From Verrucomicrobiota bacterium (GTDB lineage Bacteria > Verrucomicrobiota > Verrucomicrobiia > Opitutales > Opitutaceae), in NCBI GenBank assembly GCA_023399155.1, contig JAEWQP010000030.1:310001-374000 (forward strand): a stretch of DNA of 64,000 bases, read 5' to 3'. The notes beneath the pieces were generated by a model, which saw nothing but the letters and a program-made list of their open reading frames with translations, searched no databases and was not told the origin of the DNA. The translations under genes were made by a program, and so were the position numbers. This document shows, piece after piece, positions 48,019-57,244 of this stretch (its first letter is position 1; each line of letters begins with the position of its first letter).

Positions 48019-48513
48019 TCACCAGGATCGCTTCAGGTCCGCATGGTGATGGGTGGTGAGCGAAACGAACTTCCATCCCCCGGCAAAGCGGTAGAGCAGG
48101 ATGAAGTCGCTGCAGGTGTGGACACCCGATTGGTGCACGAGCACCTTCACGGCCGCGGTGTCGCCCACCACGTCGACCGAGGTCAGCGTGAAACGCAGAT
48201 CCGGGAAGATCGGAAAACGCCCGCCCGCTTTGCTGCGGGCGATGTCGGCGAGAAGCTGCGCGGCCTCGTATTTGACGAGGCCGTCGTTCTCCGCGAGGAG
48301 CACGACGTATTCAGGATGGACCACCGAGCGGATCGCCTCTTCGTCGCCGGTCACGTAGATGGCTTCGAGCGCGCGGGTCACCGTGCGCGCGACCTCGCTG
48401 AGCGCGGGGTCCACGCGCGCCTCCCCGGCAGCCGACACGGTCGGCAGACTGGCAAGCGAGGCAACGACAAGGCCGGCAAGAATCATGGTGCGAACACGGG
48501 AAGTGAGGTGCAT
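48019..48513 (-). CDS. Exported NTF2-like (lumazine-binding/DUF4440-type) protein
   Basis: 164 residues. Signal peptide (TMILAGLVVASLASLPTVSAAG), then a cone-shaped alpha+beta NTF2 fold: VARTVTRALEAIYVTGDEEAIRSVVHPEYVVLLAE, and LTSVDVVGDTAAVKVLVHQSGVHTCSDFILLYRFAGGWKFVSLTTHHH. These are the features of SnoaL/DUF4440/lumazine-binding-type proteins. A ligand or catalytic residue cannot be named. ATG 48513 starts the signal peptide. Upstream lies a 540-bp gap. Confidence 0.75.
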   Translation of the reverse strand: MHLTSRVRTMILAGLVVASLASLPTVSAAGEARVDPALSEVARTVTRALEAIYVTGDEEAIRSVVHPEYVVLLAENDGLVKYEAAQLLADIARSKAGGRFPIFPDLRFTLTSVDVVGDTAAVKVLVHQSGVHTCSDFILLYRFAGGWKFVSLTTHHHADLKRSW

Positions 48514-49054
48514 CGTCCCCACCGAACACCGTTCGCCGGGCCGATCCCACCGGAAAACAGCCCCCTACGCGGAAGCCGGCGGCGGTAGTCGCGCCCCTGC
48601 AGGCCAGGAGTAGCCAGACTTCAACTACACGTACTCTGCGGGCACCGAACGGCCGGATCGCGCGAGATGGCTGCGAAACCGCCGGGTTTTGCGGCCGAAA
48701 GGCCGCGGTTCATCGCTAAATCGAGCCTCCCCGTCGTCGGGCGCAAGCGGTGGTGACGTCGCGGAGCGCCCCGCGGTTTCATCACGGCGTCCCGAACAGG
48801 CGCGCGGCGGGCGATCGGCGTCCGCGGGAGTCCTCGCACGGAAGTCCCGGTTCCTCTGCCTCGCTTCGTTGTCGCCAACGGCGCTCCCCACCGCCGCGCC
48901 GGTGCGCACACCATGGCCCGGGGTCGGTGCAACACGCGAGTGTGGGACGTCCCGCCGCCGGGGTTCGTGCGCCCGCTTGTCCGTCCAGGCTCTCCTCGTT
49001 CGTTGGAGGGATGAAACACCACCGTCCATCCTGAACAACCAAGGAACACCCACC
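48514..49054. other. Intergenic region, hairpin but no supported gene
   Basis: 541 bp between the NTF2-like gene and the SRPBCC gene. It has a perfect hairpin GCGGCC-GAAA-GGCCGC (48691-48706, GNRA-type loop). Several open frames cross it on both strands, but none has a normal composition or ribosome site. Nothing resembling a tRNA or riboswitch was recognised. Confidence 0.55.
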
Positions 49055-49504
49055 ATGCCCTCGCACACCATCCGCCTTCACCGCGTCCTTCGCGCCTCGC
49101 CGGAGAAAGTCTACCGCGCCTTCCTCGAACCGGAAGCGACCGCCAAATGGCTCCCGCCCCACGGCTTCACGGGGCGCGTGCATCACGCCGACGTCCGCGT
49201 CGGAGGTACGTTCAAGATGTCGTTCACCAACTTCACCACCGGCAAGAGCCACACGTTCGGGGGCGAATACCTGGAACTCGTCCCGCACACGCGGATTCGC
49301 TACACCGACAGGTTCGACGATCCGAACCTCCCGGGCGTGATCCAGGTCACGGTTACGCTCAGGCCAGTCGCGTTCGGGACCGAGCTGCATGTTCTGCAGG
49401 AGGGAGTGCCGGAAGCCATTCCAGCCGAGGCCTGCTATCTTGGATGGCAGGAGTCCCTCGGTCTCCTGGCGCGGCTCGTGGAGCCGGACCTCAAGGACGA
49501 ATAG
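49055..49504 (+). CDS. SRPBCC / AHSA1-like protein
   Basis: 149 residues. It fits the START-like SRPBCC fold of the AHSA1 family: IRLHRVLRASPEKVYRAFLEPEATAKWLPPHGF, GGTFKMSFTNFTTGKSHTFGGEYLELVPHTRIRYTDRFDD, and GWQESLGLLARLVEP at the end. Such proteins bind hydrophobic ligands or (in eukaryotes) activate Hsp90; no role is known here. ATG 49055 has AAGGAA about 12 bp upstream. The next gene starts 97 bp later. Confidence 0.88.
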   Translation: MPSHTIRLHRVLRASPEKVYRAFLEPEATAKWLPPHGFTGRVHHADVRVGGTFKMSFTNFTTGKSHTFGGEYLELVPHTRIRYTDRFDDPNLPGVIQVTVTLRPVAFGTELHVLQEGVPEAIPAEACYLGWQESLGLLARLVEPDLKDE

Positions 49505-49601
49505 ATCGCGCCGGGTGGGTCGTTGGCACATCCTGCTGTTCCGACGCGCATGCAAAAAACTGCGCTGGCCATCGGCACCACCCTCGGGCAGGCAGGGTAG
49601 C

Positions 49602-50105
49602 ATGCCCGGACGTCGCGAGTTCATCGAGCGCCTGGTTGCCGCAGCGGACGAAGCGATGCTTCACGAGCCGGCAACACGGCGCACGAAGCTCGCCCGCTGG
49701 CTGGTGGCGGAGTTCGTGCCCGACGTGCAGGTTTTCGGATACGACCTCCGCCGCTGGATCGTACCCGGCGTGGAGCCGAAAGCCCGGCCCCCCGAGGACC
49801 TCGCGGAGTCGTGGGACGTGCGTCGGTTCCCGCCCGAACTGATCGCGGGCGGCCAGGGAGCGGAAGCCCTCCGCCATATCGCCGCCGGTGCGGCGGCCGT
49901 GCTGGCCCGCCGCACGCCCCTGGTCTGGGCAGCCAACGTGCTGGACTGGATACAGGGGCTCGTCCGCGGCAATCGCCGCGAGGCGCGCGCGGAGGTCGCG
50001 GGCAACCTAACCGGCGCACGGCTGGGGCGCGCATTGCGCGCGTATCTCGAGGGTGCAGTCACACGCGAAGCGCTCGAACGCACGATACGCGATCTGCTCA
50101 CGTAG
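49602..50105 (+). CDS. Hypothetical protein, helical
   Basis: 167 residues. No family recognised. It is mostly helical with RREFIERLVAAADEAMLHEP at the start, an Arg-rich middle (LRRWIVPGVEPKARPPEDLAESWDVRRFPPELIAG) and GRALRAYLEGAVTREALERTIRDLL at the end. No signal peptide or membrane segment is evident. The frame is long for its place and has normal codon bias for this DNA, which is the main reason to accept it; it stands alone. Confidence 0.55.
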   Translation: MPGRREFIERLVAAADEAMLHEPATRRTKLARWLVAEFVPDVQVFGYDLRRWIVPGVEPKARPPEDLAESWDVRRFPPELIAGGQGAEALRHIAAGAAAVLARRTPLVWAANVLDWIQGLVRGNRREARAEVAGNLTGARLGRALRAYLEGAVTREALERTIRDLLT

Positions 50106-50260
50106 CCGGCCGCGGGTCGATCTGACCCGGCCGGGACGACGACGTCATTTCAGCCGTGGCCGCGATACTGGCCGCAGGGCGGAGAAACTCGGCTGCACGC
50201 CACGTCGACTCATCCGATTTAGGGTGACGGGCGGACACCCGCGGCTTTGCCTACGAGCGC

Positions 50261-50998
50261 ATGCATGCACGCGCCTTCGCGGTAATCGCCGATGTCCATG
50301 GCAACGCGTGGGCCTTGGAAGCGGTTCTTGCCGACATAGCGGCCCGCGGCATCCGCACGATCGTCAACCTGGGCGACAACGCCAACGGACCGCTGGATCC
50401 GGTGCGAGCGGTGGCTCTCCTGCGGGCATCCCGAGCGATTCACGTGCGCGGCAACGGTGATCGCATGACAGGCGACGGCAGCGAGCCGATGCCCGGTTCT
50501 GTGCGCTACGCCCGCGAAAGGCTCGACGCGGATGCGCTCCGCTGGTTGCGCGAACTCCCGGTGCAGGCCCGCGGAGACGGATGGCTCGCATTCCATGCCA
50601 CGCCACGCAGCGACTCCGAATACCTGCTGGAAAATCCAGTGGCAGGCAGCGTCATCCCGGCCAGTGCACACGAGATCGCCACGCGGCTGGGCGATGCCGA
50701 CGCGCCCCTCCTCCTGTGCGGCCACACCCATCTCGCACGGTTGGTGCAGTTGCCGGACGGCCGGCTGGTCGTCAACCCCGGCAGCGTCGGGCTCCCTGCC
50801 TACACCGACGACGTTCCTGTTCCCCACGCGGTGGAGGCGGGGTCACCGGATGCTCGATACGCGTGTGTCGAACGCGCGGGTGATCGCTGGCGGGTGGAGT
50901 TCGTCTGCCTGCCCTACGACGCACACGCGGCCGCGAATGCCGCCCGCGCGGCGGGATGGCACGACTGGGCACGGCACGTGGAAACGGGATTTCGCTGA
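50261..50998 (+). CDS. Metallophosphoesterase (YfcE-like)
   Basis: 245 residues. All calcineurin-type motifs are present: IADVHGN (residues 9-15), NLGDNANG, RGNGD and GHTH, the residues that hold the two metals and the phosphate. It probably cleaves a phosphodiester or small phosphate ester; relatives such as YfcE act on bis(p-nitrophenyl)phosphate, but the natural substrate is unknown. ATG 50261 begins the first beta-strand. The 309-bp gap after it ends at the autotransporter stop codon (51308). Confidence 0.88.
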   Translation: MHARAFAVIADVHGNAWALEAVLADIAARGIRTIVNLGDNANGPLDPVRAVALLRASRAIHVRGNGDRMTGDGSEPMPGSVRYARERLDADALRWLRELPVQARGDGWLAFHATPRSDSEYLLENPVAGSVIPASAHEIATRLGDADAPLLLCGHTHLARLVQLPDGRLVVNPGSVGLPAYTDDVPVPHAVEAGSPDARYACVERAGDRWRVEFVCLPYDAHAAANAARAAGWHDWARHVETGFR

Positions 50999-51307
50999 CG
51001 CCCGACGCTGGTCGAGCACCGGCGCCCTGACCCCGTCGCCCGCCCATGCGCTCCGGGCCGGAGCTGTCTGATCGCCGCAGCCGTGCTGGTGTTTTCCTGA
51101 AAGGAGGAGTTGGACACCGGGGGCACGGCCCGTCCGGATCCGCGAGCGTATCTGGCCGGCGAACTCGATCACCATGTATTATCACCCCGGGTACGTTCAC
51201 TCCTCGATTGGCGCCGCAGTGCGATCTGCAACCGGGGACACCCGCCCCGCGCGCCGCGGAGCGCGCGCGAAGGCGGGCCTCCCCCCGCGCAAGGACGAAG
51301 CTCCACC
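50999..51307. other. Intergenic region without a supported gene
   Basis: Lies between the phosphoesterase and the end of the autotransporter. A 90-codon frame crosses it but has no family signature. A run GGAGGAG (51102) looks like a ribosome site but no credible start follows. Confidence 0.5.
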
Positions 51308-54300
51308 TCAGAACGTGAACGTTCCCCGAAGTTCGCCGGCGTCGGACCGCCCGTGACTCGACTCGGTCCGGTGGTAGCTCAACCGCACGCTCCACGGTGC
51401 CACGCCGCCCAGTTCCACGCCGAGGGACGCGTGACGTGCACCCTGTCCAAGCGGAACGGGAAGCCGCATGCCCGCGACCGACTCTGGCGCGACTTCGAGT
51501 CGGGCCCGGACCTCGGTAGCAGGCCCGCTCAGGTAGTACTGCAGGCCGAGATCAAGGCAGGGCTCGATCGTGAGGCCCGAGCCGGTCGTGTAGCGGTAGC
51601 CCATCTCCAGGCGGGGTGTCGTCCACGCGTGCGTCTCATTGCCGTCGAGCAGGACGAGATTCTGGGAACCCGCGCCGGTCTCGTGCTCCAGGCTTGCGGA
51701 TACCTGTGCGAAACCGAGGTCGAGCGCGGGCCGCAGCCAGAAGCGCCCGTCGGCGATGCCTGGTACCGCAAGCTGGTGCGAGATGCCGAGCAAGCCGCCC
51801 GCGATCTCCAGGTAACGCTTCGACCTCGCCTCATACGGCTCGGTCACGGCGATCGCCCTGCGGGTCTCGGTCTTGTCCCAGGCGTAGCCGACGCTGGCGC
51901 TCAGAGCCGTCTGCCCCAAGATGCGGCGAACCGCGGCACCGACCTGCTGCGTATCCGCCCGTCCGTGCCAGTTGCGTCTGGAGCCCCGCACGTTGGCGCT
52001 GTCCAGTGACACACCCACATTGCAGGTCCAATCGCCTCCGACGCGCTGCACGCCGAACGACGTGCGGTCGGTCGTGCGGCGCGTCGCCTGGTAGTCTCCG
52101 CGACGGGCGCGAGAGTCCGCCTCGCGCTCGTGCTGCATCCAGGTGGTCCACGACGCCTCCTCCGCGCCTTCGCCGCCCGAGGGCAGCCGGTCGAGGAGGA
52201 TCTCCATGAACCGCTGGTTGCCCCGGATCAACGCAGCCTGGTGTTCGCCAAAGAACTCCGGCGACAGGCTCGTCAACGCGGTCCGGTAACTCTCCAGGTC
52301 CGATTCATACAGCAGCCGGACAATGGTGTCGGCCAGGTGCGGCGAGCTTCCGGCATTCTGCACCTCGTTAAGGTAGCTGCCGACCACGACGAGATTGGCG
52401 CTCAGGTCGTCCGGCGCGAAATCCACGGTCGCGTCGAGGGTCACCGCACGCCCGGACGCGTTGTTGAGCGCCGAGACCATGACCACGGATTCCGGCGCCA
52501 CCAGCATCGCGGCCGTCGCACTCGCACCGGCGTCGCCGCTGAAGATCGGCATGGAAAAGGTGCCTGCCCGGATCCGGTGGGGGTTGATGAGCGAGAGCGA
52601 GACACGGCCGGCGACATCGGCCCGCCCCGTTGCATGGATCTCGTCGATCCGGCCCGACTCCCAGTCGAGTTCGACCAACGACTCGCCGCCCGCGGCCTGC
52701 TCGAAGCTTCCCGCGAGCGCAACCGTCTGCGGGAGCATCGATCCGCCCGATGAAAGCGTGCCGTGGTTCACGAACACGCTTTCGGGACCGCCGACCCGGA
52801 GCGTCGGACCGGCGACGAACGTGGCTCCGCCATGCGAGACCAAGCGATTGACCCCACCGCCAAGGTCAACTTCGCCGACCACCATGCCGTACGAGTCGAA
52901 AACATCGTCGCCTTCGCCGCCGCGGAACGCCATGCCGGTCAGCCCGTCGTCCGTGCCCACGCCGCCGCGCACGGTGACGTGATTGCTCGAGCCACCGTCG
53001 ATCCAGATCGCGGTGCCTCCAGAACCTGCATACACGGTGCGCCCCTGCGCCACGTCGATCGTGATGGCGCCCTGCCCATCGCGACCGCGCGACTGGGCGA
53101 AGATCCCGACGCCGCCCGCGCCGAGTGCCGCCACGGTACCATCGATTGTGAGCGTGACCTCGCCGGAACGACCCGCGCCGCCAGCCGCATCCGCGAACTG
53201 GCGGTCCACGAGGCCGCCACCGCCGCCGAGGCTCTGGGCGAGAATGCCGATCGAGCCCTCACCGGTCACGAGCACGTTGCCCGTTTGGTTCAGGTCGATC
53301 ACACCGCCGTCACCGATATTTCCGTCGCGCGTGGTCACCTGCACCGCGTCGGCCGGCATGTCCGTGAAGACAGCCCCGCCGCCGCCGCCGATGCTCTGGA
53401 GCACGATGCCATGAGCGAGTCGCCCGCGTGTCTGGATGGCGCCGGAGTTGGCCAGCGTGAGCGTGCCGCCGTCGCCCGCGGACTGGTCGGTCCCGCCGAT
53501 CAAGACTCCCAGCGCGTGGATGCCCGTCACGAAGCCCATGCCACCGCCGCCACCGATCGACTGCACCATCAGGCCCTGCGCCCGGTCCCCCTCCGTGTAG
53601 TAGTCGCCCGAATACTCCATTCCGACCGAGCCGCCGTCGGTCTGCGTGCTGCCCGTGGCTCCGAGTTCGAGTGTCGCCACCGGCTGACCGGCCACGGGGT
53701 CGTCCGACGCCGCCGCGGCAGACGACAGGACGGGCCACGCCCGAAGCATGGTATCGTGGCCGAGCGCACCGTTCGCCGCGGAAGCACTCTGCGGGACCGA
53801 GTTGACCACGAGGTTCACCAAACCGCCGCCCCCGCCGATCGTCTGGATCAACGAGCCGGCGGAACGATCCCCCAGTGTCGCCACGTCGCCGTCACGATCC
53901 GCAGTGAGATCGCCGCCCCCGGCGATCTTCGTCCACAGCGATCCGAGCGCCACCCACAACCGCGACAGTGAATCGTCCCCCACCTCGAGCGTGAACGTCC
54001 CGCTGCCGCCGCCGCCGCCGATGGACTCGACGAGATCGGCGCAGGAATCGACGCCGGAGGAAACCAGATCACCTACGTAATTCCAGGAGATGATTCCCCC
54101 GGCGACCTCGATGGCATCGCGCACCCCGAAGGTCGCCTCCGCCTGAAGGTTCGTGCGGGCCTCGCGTGCGATGGCATTGATCGCGTCCGCACCGTCCTCG
54201 GTCTCCGGCACCCAGTCCGTCGCCTTCGTCTTCAGGTCGAGGAACACATTCACGTCGCCGCCGCCGCCGTTCACCGATTGCCGGAAGAACGGTCGGCTGT

Positions 54301-57244
54301 TGGCACCCGTGGTCACGATCGTGCCGTTCTGGTGCACCTCCACCGAACCGGCCGTCCCGCTCGCCCCTTCCACGCCGAGGGCGAAATCCAGCGCGAGCGT
54401 CGGGAGCATCCATGTCGGGCTCGAGAGCGAAAATCCCGCCGTGCCACCGCCGCCGCTCACGCTCTGCGCAAAGATGCCGTCCGCGTTGTCGCCATGCACG
54501 AAGATCGAGCCGGTGTTGTTCACCACCACGTCACCGCTGTCGCCGCCCGACCCGCCGCATCCGCCGAGCCCGATGCCCGCCTGGTAGGGCAAGGCCTTGG
54601 AGGCAGGATTGGTGCGCAGGTTGCCCGAGAGTGCGGCGGCAAAACCACCGTTGCCGCCGCCGCCGCCCACGCTCTGCGCAAGGATGCCGTGCGATCCGTT
54701 GCCGAAGACCGCGATCGTGCCGTGATTGGCCACGCTGACATCCGCCGCAGCGTTGCCTGAGCCGCCCGATCCACCAATCGCGAGCGAGCCCTGAGGATTG
54801 GGATCCGCCGCGTTCGTGCTGCCGAGCATCAGATTGCCGGCGAGACTGAGGCCACCGGAGCCGCCGCCGCCACCCACGCTCTGCGCGATGATGGCGTGGG
54901 CCGCGGCGCCGTGCGTCTCGATCCGCGTGTTGTTTGTCACGCGCACCGTGCCGGCCTCGCCGCCCTCGCCGCCAGATCCGCCGATGCTGAACGCGAAGGA
55001 GTTCGCCGCGATCTCGCCTCCATTCACGCTCGAGATATTTGCGGTGATCGCCGTGCCGCCGCTGCCGCCGCCTCCGCCGACACTCATGGCGAGTATGCCG
55101 TGCGCGCTGTCTCCGAAGGTGAAGATGCCACGCGGCAACTCGTCGTCCCGAGCCTCGTCCTCGAACAATCCGTTGGTGACCTCGACGTCGCCGCCCTCGC
55201 CGCCGTCGCCGCCGTCGCCGCCCAGGCCGATGTTGATCTTCGTGCCCGCGCCCTTGGTCGAAACGGAACCGCTGACCACACGGCTGCCCACCCCGCCGCC
55301 GCCTCCGACGCTCTGGGCGAAGATCCCGACGGCATTGCGTCCGTTCGTGACGATCGTGCCTGTATTCAGCACGTCCACACGATCCGCGATGCCGCCGGTC
55401 CCCCCGGCGCCACCCATCGAGATGTCGACATCCATGTCCTTCTCGGCCTCCTGGTTCAGGAGCCCGCGAATGATGCTGCCGGCATTGCCACCGCCGCCGG
55501 CGATGCTTTGCGCAAGCACGCCGTACGAATCGACGCCCTCGGTCACGATCGTCCCCGAATTGATCACATCGACGACGCCTCCGCCCGAGGCATTTCCGCC
55601 CAGGCCGCCGACGCCGATGTAGAACCCGCCGGTCTCGTTGCGTCTGCCGACTCCGATCACTTCGCCACCGCTGCCGCCGCCGCCGCCCACGCTCTGCGCG
55701 AGGACCCCGATCGCTGAATCCGCATGCGTATGAATAGCTGCGGACGTCGTCACCGCCACGTCGCCGCCTGATCCACCCGTTCCGCCGGATCCGCCCATCA
55801 TGAAAGAGACGGACGATACCGCCATCTCGCCGCCACCGGCACCGCCAGCCTCGCCGCCACCGCCGCCCACGCTCTGGGCAAAAATGCCATGCGAGCGCTC
55901 GCCGTCGGTGACGATGGTTCCGCCCGCGGTGACGGTGACGTCCCCCGCCGCACCTCCCGGGCCGCCTTCGATGCCGAGTTCGAAATCGTATTCGGTGCCC
56001 TCGGCATCCTTCGGGCTGTCGGGCGCGGGCTCCTGCAGCGAAAACGCATAGGACGAACTGGAGCCACCACCGTTGCCAACGCTCTGCGCCATCACGGCGT
56101 GCGCATGTTCACCGCGGGTGTGGATGTCTCCATCCGTGACCACCGTGACGTCACCACCTTCACCGCCGCTTCCACCCTGGCGCCCGAGTTTGATGTCGAT
56201 CGAGCCGCCCTTGCCGTCGGCGTTGGCCACGTCGGTACCGGCGTTGCCACCACCGCCGCCGATGCTCTGCGCCACGATGCCGAAGGCATCGCGGCCGAAG
56301 GTGTCGATCTGACCGTGATTGCGCACCTCGACTTCACCGCCCGTGCCGCCCTCGCCGGTGCCGCCGCCGATCGCCACGTTGAGGGACCGGCTCTGCCGGC
56401 TGTCCCCGGTGGTGCCCATGGCAAGGTTCAAACGCGCGTTGCCGCCCCCGCCGCCCACGCTCTGTGCGATGATGCCGTGGCTGTCTCCGCCGGTCGTGAC
56501 GATATCGCCGTAGTTGTCGACCGTGGCAGTGCCCCCGTTTCCGGCGGAGCCGCCGGAGCCGCCGATCGCGATCTGCGCGGCATAGGTGCTCTTCGGTGTC
56601 GAGGTCCCTGGCTTCTTGCGTGCCGGATTCTGGCGCGCCTCGAGTTCGTCGAGCACGTTGTCATACTTCTTGAATACATCCTCGTCCACGCCGGTGTGCT
56701 TCGGGTGTTTGCGCTCGGTCGGTGTTTCCCCGGCTGGCGCGTCGGCCTTGGCATACATCAGTACGAGGTTGGCGCCGGCGTCGCCGCCGCCACCGCCGAT
56801 GCTCGAGGCCTCGATCCCGAAGGCCGCGGCGCCGCTGGTTACGATCACACCGGCGAGCTCGTCGGCCGAGCCGCGCTGCACGCTGACCGAGCCGGCGTTC
56901 CCGCCGTCTCCACCGAAACCGCCGACGCCGATCACGGCCGCAGAACGGTTCTTCGCGAGCACACCGGAGACATTGACGCCGCCGGTGCCACCGCCGCCGC
57001 CCACGCTCTGGGCAAGGATGCCGCGCGCATAATCGCCCGCGGTCACGATCGCGCCGTTCGACTGCACGTCGACTGCGCCGGCATTTGCACCCTCGCCGGC
57101 AAAACCACCATGCCGACGTTGACCGAGAAGCTGCCCTTGCTGTCGGATTCTTCCGCGTCCGTGCGCGTCGCGGTGCCGGCGATATTCACGCCGCCATTGC
57201 CGCCGCCGCCCGCAATGCCCTGCGCGAGTATGCCATGCGACCAC
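51308..57244 (-). CDS. Giant autotransporter, C-terminal part (repeats plus beta-barrel), split by frameshift
   Basis: About 1930 residues from the shift near 57105 to the stop; the first 45 or so codons in this frame, up to 57244, are out of phase with the protein and not native. Repeats of the form ATG-like GI.AQSVGGGGG continue for about twenty copies, then thin out to more varied beta-helix strands. The last 270 residues are an autotransporter beta-barrel (from about WTTWMQHEREADSRARRGDY, ending GELRGTFTF with the C-terminal Phe needed by BamA). The product should be inserted in the outer membrane with the passenger outside. The true start is that of the N-terminal part, at 63981. Confidence 0.8.
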   Translation of the reverse strand: MVAWHTRAGHCGRRRQWRREYRRHRDAHGRGRIRQQGQLLGQRRHGGFAGEGANAGAVDVQSNGAIVTAGDYARGILAQSVGGGGGTGGVNVSGVLAKNRSAAVIGVGGFGGDGGNAGSVSVQRGSADELAGVIVTSGAAAFGIEASSIGGGGGDAGANLVLMYAKADAPAGETPTERKHPKHTGVDEDVFKKYDNVLDELEARQNPARKKPGTSTPKSTYAAQIAIGGSGGSAGNGGTATVDNYGDIVTTGGDSHGIIAQSVGGGGGNARLNLAMGTTGDSRQSRSLNVAIGGGTGEGGTGGEVEVRNHGQIDTFGRDAFGIVAQSIGGGGGNAGTDVANADGKGGSIDIKLGRQGGSGGEGGDVTVVTDGDIHTRGEHAHAVMAQSVGNGGGSSSSYAFSLQEPAPDSPKDAEGTEYDFELGIEGGPGGAAGDVTVTAGGTIVTDGERSHGIFAQSVGGGGGEAGGAGGGEMAVSSVSFMMGGSGGTGGSGGDVAVTTSAAIHTHADSAIGVLAQSVGGGGGSGGEVIGVGRRNETGGFYIGVGGLGGNASGGGVVDVINSGTIVTEGVDSYGVLAQSIAGGGGNAGSIIRGLLNQEAEKDMDVDISMGGAGGTGGIADRVDVLNTGTIVTNGRNAVGIFAQSVGGGGGVGSRVVSGSVSTKGAGTKINIGLGGDGGDGGEGGDVEVTNGLFEDEARDDELPRGIFTFGDSAHGILAMSVGGGGGSGGTAITANISSVNGGEIAANSFAFSIGGSGGEGGEAGTVRVTNNTRIETHGAAAHAIIAQSVGGGGGSGGLSLAGNLMLGSTNAADPNPQGSLAIGGSGGSGNAAADVSVANHGTIAVFGNGSHGILAQSVGGGGGNGGFAAALSGNLRTNPASKALPYQAGIGLGGCGGSGGDSGDVVVNNTGSIFVHGDNADGIFAQSVSGGGGTAGFSLSSPTWMLPTLALDFALGVEGASGTAGSVEVHQNGTIVTTGANSRPFFRQSVNGGGGDVNVFLDLKTKATDWVPETEDGADAINAIAREARTNLQAEATFGVRDAIEVAGGIISWNYVGDLVSSGVDSCADLVESIGGGGGSGTFTLEVGDDSLSRLWVALGSLWTKIAGGGDLTADRDGDVATLGDRSAGSLIQTIGGGGGLVNLVVNSVPQSASAANGALGHDTMLRAWPVLSSAAAASDDPVAGQPVATLELGATGSTQTDGGSVGMEYSGDYYTEGDRAQGLMVQSIGGGGGMGFVTGIHALGVLIGGTDQSAGDGGTLTLANSGAIQTRGRLAHGIVLQSIGGGGGAVFTDMPADAVQVTTRDGNIGDGGVIDLNQTGNVLVTGEGSIGILAQSLGGGGGLVDRQFADAAGGAGRSGEVTLTIDGTVAALGAGGVGIFAQSRGRDGQGAITIDVAQGRTVYAGSGGTAIWIDGGSSNHVTVRGGVGTDDGLTGMAFRGGEGDDVFDSYGMVVGEVDLGGGVNRLVSHGGATFVAGPTLRVGGPESVFVNHGTLSSGGSMLPQTVALAGSFEQAAGGESLVELDWESGRIDEIHATGRADVAGRVSLSLINPHRIRAGTFSMPIFSGDAGASATAAMLVAPESVVMVSALNNASGRAVTLDATVDFAPDDLSANLVVVGSYLNEVQNAGSSPHLADTIVRLLYESDLESYRTALTSLSPEFFGEHQAALIRGNQRFMEILLDRLPSGGEGAEEASWTTWMQHEREADSRARRGDYQATRRTTDRTSFGVQRVGGDWTCNVGVSLDSANVRGSRRNWHGRADTQQVGAAVRRILGQTALSASVGYAWDKTETRRAIAVTEPYEARSKRYLEIAGGLLGISHQLAVPGIADGRFWLRPALDLGFAQVSASLEHETGAGSQNLVLLDGNETHAWTTPRLEMGYRYTTGSGLTIEPCLDLGLQYYLSGPATEVRARLEVAPESVAGMRLPVPLGQGARHASLGVELGGVAPWSVRLSYHRTESSHGRSDAGELRGTFTF

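Noticed and set aside
48621..49049. 142-codon leftward frame in the gap before the SRPBCC gene
   Set aside because: Crosses a hairpin, lacks a ribosome site, composition is noise; the opposite strand is equally open.
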